A stretch of DNA of 64,000 nt from Thalassobaculum litoreum DSM 18839 (lineage in GTDB: Bacteria > Pseudomonadota > Alphaproteobacteria > Thalassobaculales > Thalassobaculaceae), in the NCBI RefSeq assembly GCF_900102465.1, contig NZ_FNBW01000002.1:360610-424609 (forward strand). Reading direction: 5' to 3'. Under the pieces are notes generated by a model, which made no database searches, was not told where the DNA came from, and saw nothing but the letters and a program-made list of their open reading frames with translations. The position numbers were made by a program, and so were the translations under genes. The first letter of the stretch is position 1. Every line of letters starts with the position of its first letter. Of the stretch, positions 45,388 through 54,240 are shown piece after piece.

Positions 45388-46065
45388 TCAGCTCTCCTCG
45401 CTCTCCTCCTCGCCCTCGCCCTCGGCCTCGTCCTCGGCTTCGTCCTCAGCCTTGGCTTCCTCGGCGGCGGCAGTCTCCTCGGCATCGGCCTCGGCGACGA
45501 CGGTCGGCGCGGCGATGGTGGCGACGGTGAAGTCGCGATCGTCGATCACCGGCGTCGAGCCTTCCGGCAGCGCGATGGCGGAGATGTGCACGGAATCGCC
45601 GATGGCGAGACCGGTCAGATCAACGACCAGCTTCTCCGGAATGTTGTCGGCGCGGCAGTTCATCTCGACGGTGTGGCGCACGACGTTCAGCACGCCGCCA
45701 CGCTTCAGGCCCGGGGCCTTGTCTTCGTTGATGAACTCGACCGGAACGTCGACGGTCAGTTCGCTGGTGGCCGACACACGCAGGAAATCGACATGCCAGG
45801 CGAAGTCGCTGACCGGGTGCTGCTGCAGGTCGCGCGGCAGGACACGATGGCTCTCGCCACCGACCTTCAGGTCGATCAGGTGCGAGAAGAAGCCCGGCTT
45901 TTTCAGAAGCTTGTCGAGCTCGCGCTTCTCCAGCTGAATGGGAAGCGGATCTTTCTTGTCGCCGTAGATAACGGCGGGAACGAACCCCTCGCGACGCGCA
46001 GCCCGGGCGGACCCCTTACCGACCCGATCGCGCACGCTGGCGTTCAACGTGGCAACGTCAGCCAT
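45388..46065 (-). CDS. rplY: 50S ribosomal protein L25/general stress protein Ctc
   Basis: L25 binds 5S rRNA. This is the long Ctc form (225 aa): an N-terminal L25 domain (residues 1-95, with RVGKGSARAARREGFVPAVIYG and HVDFLRV) plus a C-terminal beta domain (to about 190) and a 35-residue acidic tail rich in Glu and Ala. It is transcribed from a short gap after prs that holds a terminator-like hairpin only 16-20 bases before the ATG, suggesting attenuation. The Shine-Dalgarno is AGGAG eight bases before the start. Confidence 0.97.
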   Translation of the reverse strand: MADVATLNASVRDRVGKGSARAARREGFVPAVIYGDKKDPLPIQLEKRELDKLLKKPGFFSHLIDLKVGGESHRVLPRDLQQHPVSDFAWHVDFLRVSATSELTVDVPVEFINEDKAPGLKRGGVLNVVRHTVEMNCRADNIPEKLVVDLTGLAIGDSVHISAIALPEGSTPVIDDRDFTVATIAAPTVVAEADAEETAAAEEAKAEDEAEDEAEGEGEEESEES

Positions 46066-46084
46066 GCTAGTCTCCTATGAAAAG

Positions 46085-46108
46085 CCCGGCCTCCAGGGGT
46101 GCCGGGCG
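46085..46108 (-). promoter_or_regulatory. Terminator-like hairpin in the rplY leader
   Basis: On the minus strand GCCCGGC pairs with GCCGGGC over seven bases and is followed directly by TTTTCAT, then the AGGAG site and ATG of rplY. Since the prs transcript already has its own terminator at 46153-46172 and a CTATAC box lies at 46123-46128, the hairpin appears to lie in rplY mRNA itself, as an attenuator would. Confidence 0.55.
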
Positions 46109-46152
46109 GACAAGGCGGGGCGTATAGCGCGAAACCTCGCGCGACGCCACCC

Positions 46153-46172
46153 AAAACGGCAGCGGCCTGCCG
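46153..46172 (-). terminator. Rho-independent terminator after prs
   Basis: Minus-strand CGGCAG-GCCG-CTGCCG followed by TTTTGGG, nine bases after the prs stop. Confidence 0.7.
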
Positions 46173-46180
46173 GATCCAGC

Positions 46181-47128
46181 TCAGTTGAACAGGCTGGAGA
46201 CCGAGCGCTCTTCGCTGATCCGCTGGATCGCCTCGCCCAGCAGCGGGGCGACGGTCAGCTTGCGGATGTTGTGCGCCACCCGCACCGCCTCGGTCGCCTG
46301 GATCGAATCCGTGGTGACCAGCGAGGTCAGCGGCGAGGAGGTCACGCGGGCGACCGCACCGCCGGACAGCACGCCGTGGGTGATATAGGCGTCGGCGGAG
46401 ATCGCGCCGGCCTGGATCAGCGCCTCGGCGGCGTTGCACAGCGTACCGCCGCTGTCGACGATGTCGTCCACCAGCACGCAGCGCCGGCCGTCCACGTCGC
46501 CGATGATGTTCATCACCTCCGACACGCCGGCCCGCTCGCGCCGCTTGTCGATGATGGCGAGGTCGGCATGGATGCGGCTGGCCACTGCACGGGCACGCAC
46601 CACGCCGCCCACATCGGGAGAGACCACGACCAGCGGCTCGTCGCCGTAGCGCGCCTTGATGTCGTCGATGAACACCGGGGCGGCGAACAGGTTGTCGGTC
46701 GGGATGTCGAAGAAGCCCTGGATCTGACCGGCATGCAGGTCGATCGTCAGCACCCGGTCGGCGCCGGCCTTGGTGATCAGGTTGGCGACCAGCTTGGCGG
46801 AGATCGGCGTGCGCGGGCCGGACTTCCGGTCCTGGCGGGCATAGCCGTAATACGGGATCACCGCCGTGATGCGGCGGGCCGAGCTGCGGCGCAGGGCGTC
46901 GAGCGTGACCAGCAGCTCCATCAGGTTGTCGTTCGCCGGATAGCTCGTGGACTGCACCACGAACACATCCTCGCCGCGGATGTTCTCCTGGATCTCGACG
47001 AAGACCTCCATGTCGGAGAACCGTCGGATATCCGCCTTGGTCAGCGGCAGGTTCAGATAGGCGGAGATGGCCTCGGCCAGGGGCCTGTTGGAATTGCAGG
47101 CCAGGATCTTCGGGGCGCGTGTCGACAT
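46181..47128 (-). CDS. prs: Ribose-phosphate pyrophosphokinase
   Basis: This enzyme makes PRPP from ribose 5-phosphate and ATP, feeding purine, pyrimidine, histidine and NAD synthesis. The 315-aa length is standard. Typical stretches are [27 protein letters not shown], the catalytic loop [25 protein letters not shown], the flag-like [18 protein letters not shown], and the PRPP-binding [17 protein letters not shown]. The start at 47128 (MSTRAPK) is chosen over a longer frame. It is followed by its own terminator and then rplY, an order common in alphaproteobacteria. Confidence 0.98.
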   Translation of the reverse strand: MSTRAPKILACNSNRPLAEAISAYLNLPLTKADIRRFSDMEVFVEIQENIRGEDVFVVQSTSYPANDNLMELLVTLDALRRSSARRITAVIPYYGYARQDRKSGPRTPISAKLVANLITKAGADRVLTIDLHAGQIQGFFDIPTDNLFAAPVFIDDIKARYGDEPLVVVSPDVGGVVRARAVASRIHADLAIIDKRRERAGVSEVMNIIGDVDGRRCVLVDDIVDSGGTLCNAAEALIQAGAISADAYITHGVLSGGAVARVTSSPLTSLVTTDSIQATEAVRVAHNIRKLTVAPLLGEAIQRISEERSVSSLFN

Positions 47129-47230
47129 GGACCTACCGACGAGGTAACGGGCGGGGCGAAAGCGCACCCAGGAAAAGCGGCGCGACCTTACCCAGCGTCA
47201 TCCCGGCCCGCAAGTTAGAAGTCGGTTCGG

Positions 47231-47875
47231 TTACACCGCTTCCGGGGCATCGGCCGGCCCGTTAACCACCCGGGCCCCCGGTATGAAGGTGTTTGCCATC
47301 TCTTCGGCCCGGGCGAGATATCCGTCCAGCGCCTTCATGGTGACCGCCATATCCGGGCTGTCGTCCCGGTGCCAGACCCTCAGAGTCGCGAGCCACACCA
47401 GCGCGAGCCCCTTCACCTTCAACGGGCCGAAAGGCGGCCAGGTGCGCTCGCCGACCGCGTCCAGGGTGCGCGCCATGGAGCGGCCCAGGCTCGGCAGGCT
47501 GGCCAGGGCCGTGCCCAGATCGCGCGGCAGGCCGTCGAGAATCGACACGAACGCCGCCCGGTTGGCCGACACCACGTCCAGCCGCGCCATCAGCGCCTCG
47601 AACAGGCGGTCGCGCACCGGAATCGCCGGGTCGGTCGCGTCCTCGTCCAGGGCGGCCAGCATGCCGGCATCGACCCGGGCCGAGATCGCCGCCAGCAGTC
47701 CCGCCTTGCAACGCAGGGTGCGCCGCGCGGTCAGCGGATCGATGCCCGCGCGCGCGGCGGCTCCGGCCAGGGTCACCGACCGCCAGCCTTCGGTTCCGGC
47801 GATCTCCAGGGCCGCGTCCGCCAGGAGGTCGGCAGCCGTCGCGGGCTCACCCGCCATGTCGCTTGCGTCTGTCAT
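47231..47875 (-). CDS. TetR-like transcriptional regulator (or COQ9-like protein), 214 aa
   Basis: Residues 15-65 look like a TetR-type HTH (LLADAALEIAGTEGWRSVTLAGAAARAGIDPLTARRTL). The remaining helices, including TWPPFGPLKVKGLALVWLATLRVWHRDDSPDMAVTMKALDGYLARAEE, resemble the COQ9-fold C-terminal region. COQ9 is itself a TetR-fold lipid-binding protein in ubiquinone synthesis, so the two cannot be separated by eye. It lies downstream of proC by 67 bp on the same strand. No operator is evident. Confidence 0.65.
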   Translation of the reverse strand: MTDASDMAGEPATAADLLADAALEIAGTEGWRSVTLAGAAARAGIDPLTARRTLRCKAGLLAAISARVDAGMLAALDEDATDPAIPVRDRLFEALMARLDVVSANRAAFVSILDGLPRDLGTALASLPSLGRSMARTLDAVGERTWPPFGPLKVKGLALVWLATLRVWHRDDSPDMAVTMKALDGYLARAEEMANTFIPGARVVNGPADAPEAV

Positions 47876-47942
47876 ACCGGTGAATATGTCTCCGCGCGGC
47901 CCGGCATCAAGACGCCGGCACCACCAAGCCGGTCTTCCGCGC

Positions 47943-48761
47943 TCAGCCGGCCAGTTCCTTCGAGCGCGCGGTGGCGGCGGCGATGGCGGCGTCGAAGATC
48001 GGCTGAATGCCGGTGCCGTCGGCCATCAGCACCTTCAGCGCCTCGGCCGTGGTCCCGCCCGGGCTGGTGACGTTGATCCGAAGCTGGGAGGCCTCCTCCG
48101 AGGACTGCCGCGCCAGCTCGCCGGAACCGGACACCGTCGCCCGGGCCAGACGCATGGCCATGACTTCGGGCAGGCCCGCCTTCACGCCGGCGGCCGCCAG
48201 GGTCTCGATCAGCAGGAAGACATAGGCCGGTCCGCCGCCGGACAGCGCGGTCACCGCATCGATCTGGTCCTCGGTCTCGGCCTCGACCGCCTCGCCGACC
48301 GCTTCCAGCAGCCGGTGCGCCTGGGCCTTCTGGGCCTCGCTCACATGGTCGTTGGCGACATAGGCGGTGATGCCCCGACCGACCGCGGCCGGGGTGTTCG
48401 GCATGGCCCGCACGATCGGCGCCGAAGCCCCGAGTTTCTTCTCGAAATAGCCGATGGTCTTGCCGGCGGCGATCGACAGGAAATAGGCGCCCGACCCGGT
48501 CAACCTGGCCAGCGGAACCAGCGCCTCGTCCATCATCTGCGGCTTCACCGCCAGGATCACGACGCCCGGCGCCAGATCGTTCGGCAGGGCCTCGGCGCTG
48601 TCATAGACGGTCACGCCGTCGCGCCGGGCCAGATCGCCCATCGCCTGGGCATGGGGCTCCACGACATGCACGCCGCCGGCCGCCTCTCCGCTCTCCAGCC
48701 AGCCGGCCAGCATCGCTCCGCCCATCTTGCCGCAGCCGATGAGCACCAGGGGTTTGGACAT
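47943..48761 (-). CDS. proC: Pyrroline-5-carboxylate reductase
   Basis: ProC reduces 1-pyrroline-5-carboxylate to proline with NAD(P)H, the last step of proline synthesis. The Rossmann motif is VLIGCGKMGGAMLAGW (residues 6-21), followed by ILAVKPQMM, MPNTPAAVGRGITAYVAN and the C-terminal dimer domain with DAVTALSGGGPAYVFLLIETLAAAGVKAGL. The 272-aa length is standard. It is downstream of the YbjN-domain gene by 42 bp and is likely in one operon with it. Confidence 0.97.
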   Translation of the reverse strand: MSKPLVLIGCGKMGGAMLAGWLESGEAAGGVHVVEPHAQAMGDLARRDGVTVYDSAEALPNDLAPGVVILAVKPQMMDEALVPLARLTGSGAYFLSIAAGKTIGYFEKKLGASAPIVRAMPNTPAAVGRGITAYVANDHVSEAQKAQAHRLLEAVGEAVEAETEDQIDAVTALSGGGPAYVFLLIETLAAAGVKAGLPEVMAMRLARATVSGSGELARQSSEEASQLRINVTSPGGTTAEALKVLMADGTGIQPIFDAAIAAATARSKELAG

Positions 48762-48803
48762 TTCCTCAGCCTTTTCTTGTCAGCCTCCGTTGAGGAGAGG
48801 CTG

Positions 48804-49307
48804 TCAGGCCTCTCCCGCGACGTCGAGCATGGAGGCGGCCACCGCCTCCTCCGCCGTCTTACCGCCCCAGATTACGAACTGGAAGGCCGGGAAGAACCTT
48901 TCCGCCTCGTTCAGGGCGACCTCGACCAGATCCTCCATCTGCTCGACCGACACGCCGCCGGTGCCGCGCACCAGCAGGGTGTGGCGGTACAGCGGCACCC
49001 CGTCATCGGAGCCGAGGTCGAAATGGCCGAGCCAGAGTTTCTCGTTCAGCAAGGTGAGCAGCACGCTGACCTCGCGCCGCTTCTCGACCGGGACCTTGCT
49101 TTCCAGCAGGCAGGAGAAATGCAGCGCGCCGAGGTCCTCCTGCCACAGGAAGTACAGTCGGTAGTCGCACCAGCGACCGGAGATCTCCACGGCCATCTCG
49201 TCGGATCCGGCGCGATCGAAAGCCCATTCGTTGGCCCCGACCAGCTCTTCGAGCAGATCCAGCGGATTCTGATGAACGACGGTGGAGTCGACATAGGTGA
49301 CCGACAT
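48804..49307 (-). CDS. YbjN-domain protein, 167 aa
   Basis: This belongs to the YbjN family of small sensory-transduction-like proteins, widespread in alphaproteobacteria next to proC. Landmarks are NPLDLLEELVGANEWAFDRAGSDEMAVEISGRWCDYRLYFLWQ and the LLTLLNEKLWLGHFDL helix. The start at 49307 (MSVTYVDS) is consistent with the family; a longer frame reaches 49496 but has no site. In Enterobacteria YbjN suppresses temperature-sensitive cell division phenotypes, but its mechanism is not known. Confidence 0.85.
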   Translation of the reverse strand: MSVTYVDSTVVHQNPLDLLEELVGANEWAFDRAGSDEMAVEISGRWCDYRLYFLWQEDLGALHFSCLLESKVPVEKRREVSVLLTLLNEKLWLGHFDLGSDDGVPLYRHTLLVRGTGGVSVEQMEDLVEVALNEAERFFPAFQFVIWGGKTAEEAVAASMLDVAGEA

Positions 49308-49617
49308 GGCGGAATGGTCCCCCTTTGGCGCGCGAACCGGCGCGTCGGGACAGCCCGGGGTCGGGAAAGAGCGGACGACACTCTGTTCAGGTCGGCCACA
49401 TCTTGTGGTGTGGGCCGCCGAATCACCACGAGGAATAGCCTCACAAACTGGACTCGCGCATTCAACACAAGATTTTGCGTCAGCGAGATGCTTCACACTC
49501 GATATTCAGTGCGCGTTGGAAGCCATTGATATCGGAAGAAAAGCCGTTCGGCGAAAAATCGCGCCTACGCCCGCCGCGGTCGCCGCCACCCCGGCGTGCC
49601 GCCGGCAAAGCGGCGAA
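49308..49617. other. Intergenic gap, 310 bp
   Basis: The stretch between the YbjN-type and UbiK-type genes holds no recognisable gene. It includes the AT-richer segment 49420-49560 that must hold the promoter of the YbjN-proC unit. Several frames are open but have no coding pattern. Confidence 0.5.
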
Positions 49618-49986
49618 TCACTCGTCTTTCGGCGGGGTATCGTCGCTCTTGGTCTTGCGCGTCGGCGTGCGTCGGGAGGCCGCCGTCGTGCGCCGCCGAT
49701 CGCCGGCCGCGGCCTTGCGTTTCGGCGCCGGCTTCTTCGTCTCGCCCAGCTTCGCCTCGAGTTCGGCAATGCGGGCTTCCAGGGCCGCCTGCTCGCCGCG
49801 CGCCTTGGCGGCCATCGCCTCGACGGCTTCGAACTCCTCGCGGGTGACCAGATCCCGGTCGGCCAGGAAACGTTCGAACTGCTGATGGACGAGTTGCTCG
49901 ATCTCGGCGCGCACGCCGGCGGCGGCGCTCAGCGCCCCGTTGGCCACCCGGGCGAGATCGTCGAACAAACGGCTGCGGGTCTGCAT
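49618..49986 (-). CDS. ubiK: UbiK (BMFP-domain) ubiquinone biosynthesis accessory factor
   Basis: The 122-aa protein has the family pattern: a short N-terminal helix (SRLFDDLARVANGALSAAAGVRAEIEQLVHQQFERFL), the conserved VTREEFEAVEAMAAKARGEQAALEARIAELEAKL coiled coil to residue 82, and a basic Lys/Arg-rich tail. UbiK supports the aerobic ubiquinone-hydroxylase complex and binds membranes. It may link to the UbiH-like enzyme at 55126-56247, which is not adjacent. The start at 49986 is preceded by a GGAGGTGAGCC site. Confidence 0.9.
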   Translation of the reverse strand: MQTRSRLFDDLARVANGALSAAAGVRAEIEQLVHQQFERFLADRDLVTREEFEAVEAMAAKARGEQAALEARIAELEAKLGETKKPAPKRKAAAGDRRRTTAASRRTPTRKTKSDDTPPKDE

Positions 49987-50136
49987 GGCTCACCTCCTGG
50001 ATCATGTGGATATGTCACCGGCGGCCCGCGGGATCAAGCACGGGGTTGGCCGGGCCGCAAACCGTTGGGTCATGAGAACGCTTCGTGTAGCGTGTCGCCG
50101 AACTGAGATCCGTCCGTGCAGGAGCCTGTCCAAGCC

Positions 50137-51120
50137 ATGATCATCGTCACCGGCGGCGCCGGTTTCATCGGGTCAAACCTCGTCGCCGGCCTGGAGGAGG
50201 CGGTAGGCGGGGACATCGTCGTGGTCGACCGGCTGGGCACCGACGACAAGTGGCGCAACGTCGCCAAGCGCGACCTCGCCGCCATCGTGCCGCCGGAGGA
50301 CATCTTCGCGTTTCTGGACGACCATCGCGGCGACGTGGAGGCGATCTTCCATCTGGGCGCCATCTCGGCCACCACCGAGCGCGATGCCGACCTGATCGTG
50401 CGCGAGAACATCGCCCTGCCGACGAAGCTCTGGCACTGGTGCGCGGAGACCCGCACCCGGCTGATCTACGCCTCCTCGGCCGCCACCTATGGCGACGGCG
50501 ACGCCGGGTTCGACGACGACGACAGTGCGGCGGGTCTGTCCAGGCTGCGGCCGATGAACGCCTATGGCTGGTCCAAGCACGCCTTCGACCGCCAGGCGGT
50601 GAAGCTGGCGGCGGCGGGGGTGCATCCGCCGCAATGGGTCGGCCTGAAGTTCTTCAACGTCTACGGCCCCAACGAGTACCACAAGGGCACGATGAAGAGC
50701 GTCGTCGCCCAGATCACCCCGAAGATCGCCGCCGGGGAGCCCGCCAAGCTCTTCACCTCGCATCACCCGGACTATCCCGATGGCGGCCAGCTCCGCGACT
50801 TCGTCTATGTGGACGACTGCGTACGGGTGATGCTCTGGCTCTTGGAGTCGCCGAAGGTGAACGGCATCTTCAACCTGGGCACCGGCTCGGCGCGCAGCTT
50901 CGCCGATCTGGCCCGCGCCGTGTTCTCGGCGCTCGGCCAGGAGGAGCGGATCGAGTTCATCGACATGCCCGAGGCGATCCGAGACCGTTACCAGTACTTC
51001 ACCCAGGCGCGCATGGACCGGCTGCGCGAGGCCGGTTACCCGGACCAGTTCACCACCCTGGAGGAAGGGGTGCGGCGCTATGTGAAGGGCTTCCTCACCT
51101 CCGACGACCCATACCGCTGA
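50137..51120 (+). CDS. rfaD: ADP-L-glycero-D-manno-heptose 6-epimerase
   Basis: The enzyme makes ADP-L,D-heptose for the lipopolysaccharide inner core. It is an extended SDR with VTGGAGFIGSNL at the N-terminus (residues 4-15), a KWRNVAKRDL segment characteristic of HldD/RfaD, catalytic YGWSK (about 147-151), and KFFNVYGPNEYHKG. The start at 50137 is chosen by homology; a GTG at 50116 is in frame with AGGAG between the two. 327 aa matches the family. A phosphoesterase gene follows after 19 bp. Confidence 0.93.
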   Translation: MIIVTGGAGFIGSNLVAGLEEAVGGDIVVVDRLGTDDKWRNVAKRDLAAIVPPEDIFAFLDDHRGDVEAIFHLGAISATTERDADLIVRENIALPTKLWHWCAETRTRLIYASSAATYGDGDAGFDDDDSAAGLSRLRPMNAYGWSKHAFDRQAVKLAAAGVHPPQWVGLKFFNVYGPNEYHKGTMKSVVAQITPKIAAGEPAKLFTSHHPDYPDGGQLRDFVYVDDCVRVMLWLLESPKVNGIFNLGTGSARSFADLARAVFSALGQEERIEFIDMPEAIRDRYQYFTQARMDRLREAGYPDQFTTLEEGVRRYVKGFLTSDDPYR

Positions 51121-51139
51121 GCGCCGGGGAGCGGGCCGG

Positions 51140-51964
51140 ATGCGACTGCTGGCAATCGCCGATCTGCACCTGGCGGGGGCGGTCAACCGCGAGGCGCTGG
51201 ACGCCCTGCCGCCGCACCCCGACGACTGGCTGATCGTCGCCGGCGACGTGGCCGAACGGATCGACATGGTCGCCGATGCTCTGGCCCTGCTGGCCGACCG
51301 GTTCGCGAAGGTGATCTGGGTGCCCGGCAACCACGAGCTCTGGTCGCGGCCCAGCTCGGACGAACCGGTCGGCGCCGCCCGTTACGAGGCCCTGGTCGAC
51401 CGTGCGCGTGCCCTCGGCGTCGTCACGCCGGAAGACCCCTTCCCGCTCTGGCCCGGCCCGCTGCCGCACGGGGTCGGGCGGTTGGCCGTCGCGCCGATGT
51501 TCCTGCTCTACGACTACAGCTTCCGCCCGGACGACGTGCCCCTGGACGCGGTGGTCGAATGGGCGGAGGAGACCCACAACGTGTGCAGCGACGAGATCCT
51601 GCTGTCGCCCGCCCCCTTTGAAAGCCGCATCGCCTGGTGCCACGACCGGCTGGCGCGGACGGAGCGGCGGCTGCGGGCGGAAATCCCCGCCGGCACCCGC
51701 ACCGTGCTGGTGAACCACTGGCCGCTGCGCCGCGACCTCGTGCGCATCCCCCGCGTGCCGCGTTTCACCCCCTGGTGCGGCACGGTGCGGACCGAGGACT
51801 GGCACGCCCGCTTCGACGCCTATGCCGTGGTGACCGGCCATCTGCACACGAGACGCACCGACATGCGCGGCGACACCCGCTTCGAGGAGGTGTCGCTGGG
51901 CTATCCCCGGCAATGGGACCACGGACGCGGCATCGCCCCCTATCTGCGCACGATCGTGGGCTGA
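51140..51964 (+). CDS. Calcineurin-like metallophosphoesterase, 274 aa
   Basis: The five metal-binding motifs of the calcineurin-like superfamily are visible: DLH at residues 8-10, AGDV, PGNHE, NHWP, and GHLHTRR. Such enzymes hydrolyse phosphomonoesters or phosphodiesters with two metal ions. It overlaps in operon with rfaD (19 bp, with a GGGGAGCGGGCC site), so a link to heptose or LPS metabolism is possible but unproven. No signal peptide is seen, so it is cytoplasmic. Confidence 0.9.
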   Translation: MRLLAIADLHLAGAVNREALDALPPHPDDWLIVAGDVAERIDMVADALALLADRFAKVIWVPGNHELWSRPSSDEPVGAARYEALVDRARALGVVTPEDPFPLWPGPLPHGVGRLAVAPMFLLYDYSFRPDDVPLDAVVEWAEETHNVCSDEILLSPAPFESRIAWCHDRLARTERRLRAEIPAGTRTVLVNHWPLRRDLVRIPRVPRFTPWCGTVRTEDWHARFDAYAVVTGHLHTRRTDMRGDTRFEEVSLGYPRQWDHGRGIAPYLRTIVG

Positions 51965-52081
51965 AGGCTGAAGCACGATCGGCGTTTCCGTGGCTTGGCG
52001 GGAGGCGACGGACCGCGATAGGCTCGCACACAAACCCACCAAGCATCGACGCCTTTCCAGGGCGCCCGGAGGAAAATTCAG

Positions 52082-53218
52082 ATGAAGATGCGTGCCAGCG
52101 TCCTGCGCGAGATCGGGGCAGAGATGCCTTATGCCAAGAGCGTCCCCCTCGCCATCGAGGAGGTGGAGCTGGATCCGCCCGGTCCGGGCGAGATGCTGGT
52201 CAAGATCATCGGCGCGGGTCTCTGCCACTCCGACCTGTCAGTGATCAACGGATCGCGTCCCCGGCCGCTGCCCGTAGTGCTCGGCCACGAAGGGGCCGGC
52301 GAGGTCGTGGAAGTCGGCCCCGGCATCCGCGACATCAAGGCGGGCGACCCGGTCGTGTTCCAGTTCTCCGCCTCCTGCGGCCGCTGCATCCGCTGCCTGG
52401 AAGGCCGGCCGCAGATCTGCGAGGCCCATGCCGTGGCCCGCGCCAAGGGCGACCTGATGGGCGGCGGCAAGCGCCTGAAGGACTCCACCGGCGCGCCGAT
52501 CAACCACCAGACCGGCGTGTCCTGCTTCGCCGAATACGCCGTGGTCGACCGCGGCTCGGTGGTGAAGATCGACAGCGACATCCCGCTGGAGACCGCGGCC
52601 ATCTTCGGCTGCGCGGTGATGACCGGCGTGGGGGCGGCCCTGAACGCCGCCCGCGTCGCACCGGGCGACAAGGTCGCGGTCATCGGCCTCGGCGGCGTCG
52701 GCTTCTCGGCCATGCTCGGCGCCATTCTCGGCGGGGCGGCCCAGGTCATCGCGGTGGATATCAATCCCGCCAAGCTCGGCCTCGCCCGCCAGCTCGGCGC
52801 CCATCACACGATCGATGCCCGCGAGCCGGACCATGTCCAGCAGATCAAGGACCTGACCGGCGGCGGTGTGGACGTGTCACTGGAAGGGGCCGGCGTGATC
52901 CCGGCGCTGAAGACCGGCTACGACATCCTGAAGACCGGCGGTCAGCTCGTCACCGTCGGCCTGTCGCCCCAGGGCGCGGACTTCCCGATCCCGGCGGCCG
53001 ATCTGGTCAGCCGCGAGATCGCCGTGCGCGGCAGCTACATGGGCTCCTGCGTACCGGTGCGCGACATCCCGAAATACCTGGAGGCGTTCCGCCAGGGCCG
53101 CCTGCCGGTCGACCGGTTGATCGGCGAGCATGTGGGCTTCGACGGGGTCAATGCCGGCTTCGACAAGCTGGTGTCGGGCGAGGCGGTACGCCAGATCCTC
53201 ACCCCCCACGCGGCCTGA
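52082..53218 (+). CDS. Zinc-dependent medium-chain alcohol dehydrogenase, 378 aa
   Basis: The protein has catalytic zinc ligands Cys48 and His69-Glu70 (GHEGAGEV), a structural zinc site with Cys99, 102, 105 and 113 in the CGRCIRCLEGRPQIC pattern, and the NAD-binding VIGLGGVGFSAMLG near residue 200, followed by Asp in VIAVDI, which favours NAD. It resembles class III and aryl/benzyl-alcohol dehydrogenases. The substrate cannot be told. The start at 52082 has GGAGGAAAATTC upstream. Confidence 0.92.
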   Translation: MKMRASVLREIGAEMPYAKSVPLAIEEVELDPPGPGEMLVKIIGAGLCHSDLSVINGSRPRPLPVVLGHEGAGEVVEVGPGIRDIKAGDPVVFQFSASCGRCIRCLEGRPQICEAHAVARAKGDLMGGGKRLKDSTGAPINHQTGVSCFAEYAVVDRGSVVKIDSDIPLETAAIFGCAVMTGVGAALNAARVAPGDKVAVIGLGGVGFSAMLGAILGGAAQVIAVDINPAKLGLARQLGAHHTIDAREPDHVQQIKDLTGGGVDVSLEGAGVIPALKTGYDILKTGGQLVTVGLSPQGADFPIPAADLVSREIAVRGSYMGSCVPVRDIPKYLEAFRQGRLPVDRLIGEHVGFDGVNAGFDKLVSGEAVRQILTPHAA

Positions 53219-53271
53219 CGCCGCCGCATGCGTCCGGGCCGGGTCGTCCTGGCCCGGACCGGCCCTGCTAA

Positions 53272-53910
53272 TCAGCGCTGCAGGCGCGGCACATTGCCGA
53301 CCAGCAGCCGGTCGATCTGTCCGTCGGCATTCGCAAAGGGCAGGATCAGCCGCTCCCACTGGGCGTGGAACTGGGCGAGCCGCGACCGGTGGAAGGTGTA
53401 CAGCGGCTCGCGCCGGATGCAGACAGCCTTGTACGTCGCCATGAAATAGGCCGCGACCAGGGGCGACGGCACGTCCCAGACCCGCTTGCCGGTCATCTCG
53501 GTCTTCGAGTAGTCGACGATCCGAGAGCCGTAGACCCGGTAGAGGAAGTCGCTTCCACCGTCCATCGGTTCCATCAGCATGACGTAGCCGAGGGCCGGCA
53601 CGAGATCCATGGCGTCGATCCCGCTCGACAGCGGCAAGTCATCGCCGCGCTTTCGCTCGATCCAGTAGCGCCGCAGGAACCCCAGGATGTCGCAGGACAG
53701 TTCCGCCTGATCCGGCGACCAGACCAGTTCGGGAGCGTTGCTGTCCATGGTGTCGAACAGCCGGTCGAGCTCGCGGCGATCGCCCTCCACCAACCCGGTC
53801 GCCACCCGTTCCGCTTCCAGGCGCATGTCGCGCGCCGGAGGCTCGCCGAGAAAGGCACCGGGCCAGCTCTCACGAAGCGCCATAATTGCGTTGTTATCTC
53901 GAATGGACAC
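53272..53910 (-). CDS. PAS_5-type protein, second copy, about 212 aa
   Basis: This is a second PAS_5-family protein, sharing with the one at 898-1620 the order FLRRYWIERKRGDDLPLSSGID, a MEPMDGGSDFLYRVYGSRI sensor core, and a conserved RLILPFANADGQIDRLLVG end. Its N-terminal 55 residues are not present in the other. The GTG at 53910 with AGGTAGG five bases upstream is preferred; an ATG at 53883 and a GTG at 53961 are alternatives. The ligand and partner are unknown. Confidence 0.7.
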   Translation of the reverse strand: MSIRDNNAIMALRESWPGAFLGEPPARDMRLEAERVATGLVEGDRRELDRLFDTMDSNAPELVWSPDQAELSCDILGFLRRYWIERKRGDDLPLSSGIDAMDLVPALGYVMLMEPMDGGSDFLYRVYGSRIVDYSKTEMTGKRVWDVPSPLVAAYFMATYKAVCIRREPLYTFHRSRLAQFHAQWERLILPFANADGQIDRLLVGNVPRLQR

Positions 53911-54240
53911 CGACCTACCTGACTCAGATGCCGTACCGACCGGGGCCGCTGCCGCCGGCACAGGCCCGGCAGCTACATGTGGCCTCGCCTGATAACGAGT
54001 GACCTTTGATGTGCACCTATGGTTCTTTTTAAAGGTTAAGGCAGATTTATGAAGAAACGGTTAGCCTCGAACGCGCGCAATCGTAGCCGCAGCCCCTCTT
54101 GGGGACCCGGCAGGCCTCCAGGCTGTCCGGCACCGAAGCCTCGCGATGGATCACCCAAGGGCGACGTGTAGGGCATGAGGCGCGGCCCGCCCGTCGGTCA
54201 CCCCCGTGGGCATCTTAGAAAGGATCCGGACGCCTCGGCC
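53911..54240. other. Intergenic gap, 330 bp
   Basis: The gap between the PAS gene and the NTF2-like gene end holds no clear gene. An AT-rich segment at 54015-54050 (CTTTTTAAAGGTTAAGGCAG) includes a TTTTTAAA run of promoter type. Confidence 0.45.
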
